The notes below the pieces were generated by a model. The model searched no databases, was not told the DNA's origin, and worked only from the letters and a program-made list of their open reading frames with translations. DNA of 64,000 bases from Hexactinellida sp. DTS-2022 (taxonomy: Eukaryota; Porifera; Hexactinellida), in the NCBI GenBank assembly GCA_028753945.1, contig JAPNXP010000006.1, forward strand, positions 3,782,001 through 3,846,000, written 5' to 3'. The translations under genes were made by a program, and so were the position numbers. Position 1 is the first letter of the stretch, and every line of letters starts with the position of its first letter. This document shows positions 19,444 to 31,400 of the stretch, one piece after another.

Positions 19444-22400
19444 ATGGCTAGTTATAATACAATTATTATTGTATATTTGATATTATTTGTATGGTTAAGT
19501 TTATGCGTTAATGGACAAAGTAAGTTTATTGTGTCAATTTCATATCATTAAATGTAGTATAATAATATAAACTTTTTTGTTGTTTCATCATGTTAATTTG
19601 GCTGAAAAGATGGAGTGGTCCATTATTTTTTAATTTACAGTTGTAAAAACTAATAGGACATAAATTTTACTGGTAAAGGTTTAGGTTTATATTGTGTTGA
19701 TAAACAAAGAATGAATAATTGTGTATTTAAATTGTGGTAAAATACCCTTAGCTTAATATAATTACAAATTTCTATCCACATTCCTCGGGGGAATACTAGC
19801 AGGTGGTAAATTTATTAAATAAAATACAATTCTTTAAGACAATTATATTCAGTCTAATTTCCTGTACACGAATCACATCCTTTTACACTAATTGTAGCAA
19901 AAGAGGTGAAAATTAAACTAAAAAGCATAATAAAACATCACACAACTAATCTAATTGTACTATTAATGACGTATTTCTAATTGTTTAAGGGGATATTTAC
20001 CGACAAGAAATCATGCGCAACTAAAACATTATCAAAAGCAGGCTTAGCTTCCTCAAGTAGATATTCCGCTGAGAGTTCTCCTTCTTTTAATGGTTCGCCA
20101 ATCGGTTTATACCTTTGACTCAAATGGTATAATATTAATTTCCTAGCACATAATGCTTTAGCGCAGTTTATAGCCATTGACGGTGTAGAATGACCGTGTT
20201 CAATTGACTTTTCCATGTCTTTGTTCTCATTGGTAGCTTCATGAAGTAGAACATCCGCATTTTGTCCCAAATGGTAGATTTGAGTACAATCTGACGTGTC
20301 TCCTTTAATTAGAAATCACAAGTTGATTTTATAATATTACATCAGTAATTGTAATCATACCAAATAGAAATGCAGTATATACAGTAGATCTTAGTTAGTA
20401 CGAACAGCCAAGGAAAAAGTAAGATCCCTTCGCCTTATCCAGAATTCATATTTATCAATACCATTTGTATTGAAAATGCCCTGAAATAGTGCTTCGATTA
20501 ACCGGGATTTAGTATCAACGGTGTTCGTATTAACGAGGTTCTATTGCATTTACAATATAGTTAATCTCAATCACAATTGAGTCAGATTTCCAATCTTGAA
20601 ATTATTGTATTATTCGGGGCTTACTAATATATCGGCCAACACCTTCAGACGCGGCACGTACTTTCTAAAAGTGCTACGGCGAAAAATTTTACATTATTCG
20701 AATGTGGTCCGGCGACGCCGCACCAGTTAACGTGTAACGGTGGGAATTTATAATTACAACCTGTCTACAATATGTACAGTTTTAGAGGTATAAAATCATT
20801 AAATTATCAATGAATTATCTAATTTCGAACAAATATAGGTGGTACAAAAGCTGGCCATCCTGAAAAGTGGTACTGTACCGGGTATACCACAACTGGCCTT
20901 AAAATTATAACATGCAGAATGCTGAAACATAATGCGAAGTGAATTAAGTTTGCTTTTTTGAAAATTACAATAGGATTTGTAGAGGAAATAAGTTTGGCTA
21001 TACTTGCAGACCAAACTATAACTTACCCAGTATAACAACTTTCCTTCCCTGTCTTTCAGGACCTAAAACATCCTCAGGATTTATTACAACCCCATTATGC
21101 TCAATGCTATTGCCTGACTTTATTTTAGCAAAAAGTGGGCCCTGAGGCACCCCTAATGCAATCAATTTTGCAGCATCCAATTTCCCTGCCAATGGGCCCT
21201 CTTGAATTACAAAGCCTAGGCTAGGAACCCTATGCTTTAAAGCCGCAGCGAAAACTTTCATATTTTCTTCTTCAAAAAGGAACCATGTTCCATCTTGTTG
21301 ACGCGAAATCAATTTGTATGCAGCCTCATCTGGATGGGGAGCAGCTGTGGTGTTGATAGGCTTGAAATTAAATTCTGGGGGTAGAGTAGCTGCTGTTTCT
21401 TCATCTAAAATGGTCAAAAAAGCAATCAATTTAAGTTTTAATTGAAACTTACCTGAGTAAGAAATAGGATTTCAGCGACAGTAAACATGCCAAAATTGCC
21501 TAAATCTACGTTATTATACTTCACTTACCAAATATTAATTTTGGAATCATACATATGTAGTTTTCATTGACCCAGCGCTTATTCGGGGAAATACGGTCTA
21601 ATTTTGTCCTAACACTGGTGCAAGTATATTATTCTTCAATTTTCCAATTAATTTTCAATGAATAATTCCTTGTTTACAGTTACTTATTGAATGAATTTCT
21701 AACCTATTTCATCTACAAGTTCATAAACTTCATACTTGTATCCCAGTATTGAATAAGAAAGAGTCAAACTCTGTCGAATATACCCAGCCAATCCAGGGGG
21801 CCCATATATCTGTATAGCAGGTTTACTTTCCAACGCAACATTCTGTGTGATTGTAGACAACAACCCAGGCAAACCAAATAAATGGTCTCCATGCATATGT
21901 GTAATGAAAATTTTGTTGATTTTGCTAAGCCTCACTGTGCTACGCATTAGTTGTATCTGTGAACCCTCGCCACAGTCGAACAGCCATACATCTCCCTTGA
22001 GTTGAAGTGCAGTGCATGATGTACCTCTTGTGGGGGAAGGTAGCCCTGCACCAGTGCCTAAAAATGTCAATTTCCATTCCATTTCTAAATAATTGTTTTT
22101 TCAGGTATAGCAATGCAACTAGATACTAGCCTATGATTATAAGCTATGGTTTAGGTTCAATTATATTGATTTATACTAGTTATGTTCTAATTAAACTCAA
22201 GTGACTCGGGTCAAAGTATGTATATATAGTTTTGACCCTACTTCCACTTTCAGTTTCATTGAAACATTCCTAGGCTTTAGAGTGTTTTAATTAATTAATT
22301 AACAATTGACTTATGAATATCGTTAATGTTTATAATGGTAATTCAAAAATGACAATATAAGTAATCATCAACTATTTGTGAATATACAGTAGAACTTCGT

Positions 22401-25400
22401 TGGCACGAACACGGTTAATACGAAATTCCAATTAATACGAATCTATTTCAGTACCCTTCAAAGCCTTTTCATACAAATGATATTGGTTAATACAAATTCC
22501 GGATAACGTGTGACTGTCCCCTGGTGTTCTTACTAACAAAGTTCTACTAACTCTATGTACTTATGTATTCCTTATTTTCTAGCTGAATGGGACGTTAGGT
22601 TAACTAATGACACTATCTTCGAAGTGTATTTGGATGGCCAATGGGGTACCATTTGCGATGACTTCTGGAGTCTAGCCAATACAGACGTGGCCTGTAGAAG
22701 TGTTGGTTATCGGCGAGGAAATACATTTTCTCATGGTAACATAGGAGATACGGATGTATTCCGTCTTGATGATGTGATTTGTTTGGGAAATGAGTCACAT
22801 ATAAGAGATTGCAAATATAGAAGGTTGTCAGAAGACTGCGGTATTAATGAACACATCAGGATTTTTTGTGAAAAAGGTATGTGACATTTGATTGATATTA
22901 GGTAATTATACGTAGTTTCAACTTATAATGGGATTTGGTTAATAACAAGTCGCATTTTGCACGAAATTTACTTGGAACTTGCTATTATAGGAACATAATT
23001 AACATTAATGCTCGTTTGGGGATGGAAAATAACTAGCAATATAGCAACATTGCTATCAGAGGAATTGCTATTAGGCGAATATCACTGTAGTTTGCATATT
23101 TTTTTAATGAAATATAAAATGTTACGAGTTATTTTTTATATATATTTATTTTGTTATCTATTAGGTGGTTGCGAGTCGTATGCGCCCTTTGCTGATACAG
23201 AATCGATCCTTGTAAAATACTATAGCGATGGCTCTTGGTATTATCTATCTAGTGATGGTTTTACTATGGAAAATGCCGATGTAGTTTGTCGTGAGAACAC
23301 TAAAACAATAGCAGAACAATTTACAATTGAGACTCGAGAAGCATCGAGTTCATTTGGTATATATCCATACAGCTTAAGTTGCAGTGGAGATGAAAATTCT
23401 CTTTGTGAATGCAGGAAAACAAGACAATCTATTTCTAATTATATTGTGAAGATAAAATGCTTATCAAGTAAGTATTATAAATAGTTGAAGTATTCTATTG
23501 TTTGTAATTAAATACGTAGGTCTAACTTAATAGAAATAGTGGAGACATGTTTACTTTGAATTCATTTATGATTAAACACAAAATATTCTTAATTAAAAAA
23601 TCCTACCTTTAAGAATCGCCTTGCGGTCCAAACATTTTTCCGCGTACAATAGATTTCCACTTAGTACTATTTATTGTATAAATTATTTTCTTTAGATGAA
23701 GGTAATCTTACACTCGTTAATGGAGTGAATCGAAATAGTGGATTTGTTCTGATCAATCATAACGAATCTTGGAAGGGAATTTGCTTTAGTGATCAGGATT
23801 TAAACTTTCAATCAGCCTATGTAGCATGCAAACAATTGGGTTATAAAGGGTTGTATAATTTCTATTATGACCTCACGCTGCAAAGTTCATTGAATGGTGG
23901 AAGCTATTTTCTTAGAATAGTTAAGAATTTTGATACGTGGATCTCACGACCAAATTGTACAGGTGATGAATCACACATTACTGATTGTACTTTTAATGGA
24001 TGGGAAGATCAGATATGTCAAAACACACTACTATGGGTTAATTGTGAACCTTATGGTAAGTTGCATTAAATTAATATATTATGAAGCATATAAATCATTA
24101 TATTATTTTAAAATATTTGTACATGATACAGTGTTCGCGTAATAGTAAGTCGCATTTTGAATGGAATTTGCCTGTTAATGGCGAACTTGTTATTAGACGA
24201 ACAGAATTAATATTAAATGCTCGCTTGGGGGCTGAAAATAACTTGCTAGTAGAGCAATATTATTGCTAATAGAGTAATATTATTGATTAGAGCAATTACT
24301 ATTAGACGAACAACATTTTTATTATTGATTTCAGATATAATTTCTTACTACTTATATCTGATATATTTATTATTATTTACAATTAGGAGATCACGATGTT
24401 AGACTTGAAAACAGGAATATTCACTACAGTGGGATCCCACAAATATTCTACAACCATCACTGGCATTCATTCTGCATTCCAAATGCCATTCTGGATGATC
24501 GTGTTCTAAATTCAATATGTCGGTCAATTGGAGCATTATCATATAACAATTTTCTAATAATAGATGAACCTGCGAATAATTATTTGTACCTGAATTATAC
24601 ATGCTTTGCGAACGAGAAAAGTCTTGCATCTTGTTATTCAGAAGAAATTAACCATGATTTGTGTCTCAATACTGTACAGCTTTATCTTTCTTGCAATCAG
24701 CCTTGTAAGTTAATATTAAATTCATAGTTAATCTGCGCATGTAAATTTGTATAAAATTTTTATTTAACAATCGCTATTTTTAGTGGATGTAACTCCATCT
24801 CTATCCTATGGATCTTCAGAGACAGGAATAATCGACTTATACGTAGCGAACAAATGGGGAATTTCTTGTATTAATTCTACTGATGACTTTGAACAAACTG
24901 ATGGGCAGGTTATTTGTAGTCAATTAGGCTTGAATATGAATAGCGCATATTTCCAACATATTGGTAATGTTTTTTGGGAACAAAAATATTGGGAGAGTAT
25001 TTTCAACTGCAGTGATCATGCAACAAGATTGTCAGAAGGAAACTGTTTGGAAACAATTGATTATGTTGATCAGTGTGCCCAGCCCTCTGATACTCCAGTT
25101 AAATTATCCTGTAGGCCATCTTCAAGTAAGTACATTAATAAAACTTTCAGAAAATTGTTTGCAATATAGTATATACGTACATAAGTTGGACTCCGCTTAT
25201 TTCGAAATAAATTTAGGATCATTTGGACTTTATTATAGTGGTAGGTAGTTCAATGTATTTTATTATATACAGTGGAACCTCGTTAATACGAACACCAACG
25301 GGCGGTAAAATTTGTTTCCTTTATCCAGAGTTCGTATTAATCGGAGTAATACAAATTTAATCAGCATCGTATGGAGTACTAGGGACCTGATTTTGTGGAA

Positions 25401-28400
25401 CTGTTTGTTCGTCTGATCCGGAAATTCGTTTTAACCGTGTTCGTACTAACGAGATTCACTGTAGGAAGTTTTAATAATATTTGTGATTTTTGTTTGTATC
25501 TTCCTTAGATGAAATGCGACTCATGCCTTCTTCGACGAATAGTAGTTTTTTTAGAATCCAGTTTCTAACTCCAGAGAGACAATGGGTTCCTGTCTGCTAT
25601 GAAATTATTCCAAGTCTAAACTTCTGTAACACTTTCGGTTATAATTCAATTGACGTGAAGGAAGTTGTTAGCGATAATGCACATACATACACTAGACTAT
25701 ATTGCCCAGTTAATGCTACAAGAGTCGAACAGTGCAATGTTAGATTCTTCTATGATTACATTTCAATTTATGGATGTACCAATATTTTGGAAATTTATTG
25801 CTCAAACTTGGAAGGTAAGTATAAAAATGTCTACATTATACCCTCGTTTATTCAAAACCTATGTTTTTCCATTGAGATTGTGTTTGAAAAAAACAGACTA
25901 GTTAAATTTTCTGTAAATTTAAAACTTACTGACCTGAATAAAAGGTTTTTTATCTGAATTATTTTATTTTATCTTTTTATCTCACTTTTTTATCTTAACA
26001 GTATTTCCATGGTTAAAAAAGTCTAGGATATCTCTTTGTCAATTTTTTCTATGTACTTTGTCATTTTCCCACAACATATTTGTATATGTTGTAATGTAAT
26101 TTTAAACAATTTCATTTAAATGCTTTTATCCATGGTATTTTATTGCATTAATCTCAGCCTGGTGTATTCGCGTATCTAATTTGGATTTACTTTGCACCAA
26201 CATGTGTTTAACTATCACCAAATAATACATTATCTATATATTAAATTTTTTCAGCTCCTACTGTCACAGTCACAGACTTAGAAGGTGTAAGATTTTCCAA
26301 TAACAGTATATTGCTTAAGTGGACCTATACATACAGTATCAGTGAAGAACATATGAACTTAGGGTATAATATGGAAATTATATCAGATAATGGTCTAGTT
26401 ACTTCAAGTAATTTGAGTAAAAGAGAAATAGATTGGAGATATGATGCAAGCAGAATAAATACCCGTTATTATATTGTGAGAGATCTGGAATCGTATGCAT
26501 ACGTATTTAAATTGCGGTTGGTGAATGAAGCAGGGTATGGAAGATTTGGAAACTCAATTAAAGTAAAAATGATTGAAAAAGGTAAACTATTATGTATATA
26601 TAATATATTCATATAATATATTATTAAATGTACCATGGGGCCTTATATATTGGGAGCCGTTCAAACGTTACGTAACGCAAACTACAGGAAAATTAGATAC
26701 CTCCCTCAGTATGTTACTCTTTTTTGACCTGTTTATATTACAAAAAGAATGGCTATTATATATTGGTTGATTTCCCTCCAAAATGGAAGCGTTACCTAAT
26801 TAGCCTCTAAATGGCCTATACGTAGTTTTTATTGATAAAAGGGACCATAAACTAAATATACTATTTGTATGCAAATTATAGTAGACACTCGTTAAATTTT
26901 AACTATTAGTCCTCACAAGGATAAATATGTGAAAGCACTACTTACAAGGTTTAATACTCCTAATTTAAATTTATAATACGAATTTTTCGATAACACGAAT
27001 AAATTTTAACTGTTCCTGGTGTTCACATTAACGAGTCTATTGTAACTGTAATCCAAATTATTATATTTTGAGTGTATTAGTATGTGATTATATTCCCATA
27101 GCTCCCTCTGGTGTTCCCACTAATATCATAACGCATTCAGTTGGAATAACCGAGTTTACAATACAGTGGGATCCACTACCATCTAACCAGCGTAATGGAT
27201 TTATCCTGGGCTACACTGTATGTATAAGGATCTCACCAAACATTAACTGTAAATATATTGAGACGTATACAACAAATGATTCAGAACCTTATCAGCTAAG
27301 AAAGACAAGTTTACTCCCCTACACCAGATATACTATTGTTATTAGCGCGTTCAACTCAGTATCAACAGGACCATACAGCCAGTCTATTGATGTTATTACA
27401 GGTAAGCAATCTATATTATTTATTGTTAGTAAAAATTTCCCTAAGCAAAACGGTGATGTTTGCCTAAGAAAGTTATCTTCAGCCCCCAAGCGAGCATTTA
27501 ATGATACTTCTGTTCCTTCAATGGCATTATATTTGATTAAAGAATGCACTTACTTATTTAATATTTTATAAATCCTTTCTATATCTAGAACCCCTACAAC
27601 CTCAAATAACCGTTCCAAGTGAAAATAAGTTTTTCACAGTTGCAAGTGTTTTTGAATATGAATCTTTCTCACTCGTACAACAGTGTATCGCAACAGGAGT
27701 ACCTCAACCTACAATTGTATGGACCTCCAACAATGTAATAATTGAAAATCCAACTGAACATACCCTAACAATAGAACCTGGTGATTTGAGAGCAAATGGA
27801 TATGTTGATAAATACATTTTCACTTGTACTGCAAGTAATATAGCTGGAAGTAGTATTAGGAGAATCAGTATCACAATTTACATTCAATTACCAGCTGTAT
27901 CAACACCAAATGTGAAGAGTTTGGGATTTACCTATATCTATATTATGTGGTCAGAATATGGCTTATCAGATTATGTGATATCTTATGACATTTGCGTTAG
28001 GATTTCTAATGAAGAAGATTGTATTTCAGAGTTTCAAACCAAAAATACTGAATATTTGATTGGAAACTTAGATGAAAACACGTTATACAGTTTTACAATT
28101 GTTGCAGTGACAGAGTTTGGAAGAAGTCCTGCTAGTGAAACTTTGTCTGTTGAAACAACTAATCCAGGTATGAAATAACTACAGTAAACTCTCGTTAATT
28201 CTAACACCAGGAACCGTTGTAATTTGTTCATAATATCCTAAATTTGTATTAACCGGAATCATTTGCATGCACTTGTATAAGCTAGGGCCTAGGGGAATTA
28301 AATCCTGTTCGCTTTGACAAATATTTCGCCCTCTCTGTGTTCGTAAAAATGAGAGTCTATTGAAAGCTTCAAAACATGAATACTTGAATCATATTTATTA

Positions 28401-31400
28401 GCAAGTTGCTTGCATTTGTATGCTATATTAACTAGGGATAACTTATATAATTAAATAATGATATAATATAATCTACAATATAGTTTTGATTCGATTTAGG
28501 TAGAATAGGCCAAGTGTAACTTGCAATACTTTATAAAAATCTGGTTTTTTTTAGTCGAACCTGAAATCAAAGTTCCAGATAAAGACATAATTTTCTTGAT
28601 TAAAAGTTCAGCTGAGTTGGATAGTTTTTCATTGACACAAACCTGCACTTCTACTGGAGTACCCCAGCCTACTGTATCATGGATGTCAAATACAGATATA
28701 ATTATTTCAGGAAATACCTTAGAAATTAATTCTGGATATTTTAGTACAGATGACGGCATAAATCCGTATCTTTTCACATGCAAAGCAACTAACTTAGTTG
28801 GTGAAGATTCTAAAGAAGTTCGCATAAAAATTGATATTGATGTCAATCAAATTATAAATGAGACAGTGAATATAACAGATACTGATGTAGCAGACATTAC
28901 AAAAATAATTTCTTTAAATAATATGGGTATTAACGTTTCTTCTGAGAATAGAATAGAAGCCCAGGATTCTATTGACAATAGTGCAGAGGATTTAAAGGAA
29001 TTAATCACTAGGTTTATAAATTATAACAGAATTGATGTGTCACAAATAGGTGCGATTAAGAATTTATTTGTACCGGCTAGTGAGATTATAAGGAAAGACG
29101 TGGAACTCAATTCAAGACGTGACGAAACTAATGTTGTTAAGCCTGAGGTAAGACTAAACTAATTAATTCTTTTTAATACAGTTCATTTTGTAATTGCTAA
29201 TTGTAATTTGATATAACTACAGTAGACTCTCTTTAATACGAGTATGGAAATGTGAAATCTCTGTTAAGGACTCCGATGTTTAATTCCCATAGCCTATACA
29301 ATTACATTCAAATGATACCGGATAATACAAATTACGTTAATGAGCAAGTATTCTGCTGTATAGTCCATTGAACCTATTTGATATCAAGGAAATTTGTATA
29401 TATTTATGGCGTATGTCGAAAGTATGATGAGATTTACTAATGATTGTGTTCTTTCAATATACAGTAGACACTCTTTGAGGAGACAAATAGTTCCCCTAGC
29501 CTATACAAATATATGCAAGTTAGTCTGGATAATACGAATTTCCGGATAATATGAGCACATTTCAACTGTTCCCACTTCAACTTCCCAGGTATTCACATTA
29601 ATAATAGTTTACTGTATTATATTACTACAGTTAAACCTCGTTAATACGAACACCAACGGACAGTAAAATTTGTTCACTTTATCTGGAATTCGTATTAACC
29701 GGAGTAATACCCTTTGAATACCCATTGTAGGGACCTGATTTGTGAAACTGTTTGTTTGTCTTATCCGGAAATTCGTATTAACCGTGTTTGACTTACGAGG
29801 TTCTACTGTATGTATATATATTTATAGCAAAGAGGAGTTGCTACTGCATCTATAGCATTACAGAAAACGTTGAATTCAGTGGAGAGTTTGGTTTCTAAAT
29901 TAGCCTCAACAATTGATGCAATAGACGGCAAAACAAAAAGTGTTGCAATATCCTCTGCAGATATAACTGTTGTAGTTGAAAATATTGTTCTTTCAGAATA
30001 TAATAACAACGATTCAAATGCATTTGATATTACGATTCCTAATATTGCTGACAATCAAAATGAATCTATTACAGAGAGAATCCATATACCCAATGAAGTT
30101 GCGCTGATACTTTCTCAAAATACTAATAATTTGAGGGTAAGTACAATATCGACAAATATTAAGACTAAGTATAGTTAATTTTTTAAATATATTCTCTATT
30201 AAATAGATTGCTACTACAATAGTGAGGAATGACAGAATGGAAACAAATAAAGAATCTAACGCACCAAGTTTATTCAGTAATATTGTATCGCTGGTGATAC
30301 CCGGTATCAAAGGGAGAATTATGAATTTACCCAAACCTGTGAGTTCATATAGTTTACACAAATGATTTCAAATTCAGTTTTATGGAGGTTTCTTTTATTT
30401 CTCTTATAAACATAAAATATTTGCGATGTTATTGTTAGTAATTAAATATAGCTACCTCATTTTTTATGATAACTTATAATGAAAGGTCACATAGTAGTGT
30501 TCGAGAAATAGAAACTCGCATAATCGAGCAATATTTAGTAATAGAGCAATTTGAGCAATTGATACTATGCCAACACCGCTGTAAAATTAACGATAGTCTA
30601 AAATTAACCGGGAGCAAATTTGTCAATTAGTCGGCATTGTGTCAATTTTCCCGAGCAGACCTAATTTGCACTCGATCCAAATATATCATGACAACTTCTT
30701 GGTTATTCATTGTATGTATTAGCCCACGAATACACAAATAAGACTTTTGGTGGAGCTGAATTTAGAAATTTCGCAATTGTTAAGTGTTACATTTGTTACT
30801 AGTAGCTTTTCTCAAAATAGCAAAGTTTAACTAATTTTATTTGAGTGGCTCAAAGGATTATAAAAGCTAACTGTTCATTCTCTAGATAAAGTTGAGTATC
30901 CCTGTACCAAAATCGAATCCACAGGAGCAGAATCAGAATTGCTCCTTTCTGAACGAATCAACATGGTCCACTCAAGGATTGACTACCACGTCGACTGAGA
31001 AAAATCTCACTTTTTGTTATACATACCATTTGACAAGTTTTGCTGTTTTCGTAACACCACGGGAACTAAGTGGTAGTGAGGATTTGAAACAAATCGCCTC
31101 AATAGTAAGCTACGTGCTTGTTTCAATATCTTTCATTTCTCTGATACTTTCACTTTTTCTATTCCTGTTGACTGCGAAAACATTTTTCAAAGTGGAAGCA
31201 AATATAGTGTATTTCAACTATGCTCTAGCAATGACTTTAGCATTCGGGTTGTTTCTATTTGGAATAGAGGTAGGTACTATTCACAAGACGGTATGTATGG
31301 TAATTGCCTTCTTGCTCCACTATATTTGGCTGGCTGTGTTTATATGGACTCTCTGCAATGGAATACTAATCATATACAAGTTGACTATAGGTAAGTTTCA

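Noticed and set aside
23165-23467. Broken SRCR exon because two Cys are missing
   Set aside because: The frame and splice sites are intact, and the same two Cys are missing together in another domain of receptor 2, which points to loss of one disulfide rather than decay.
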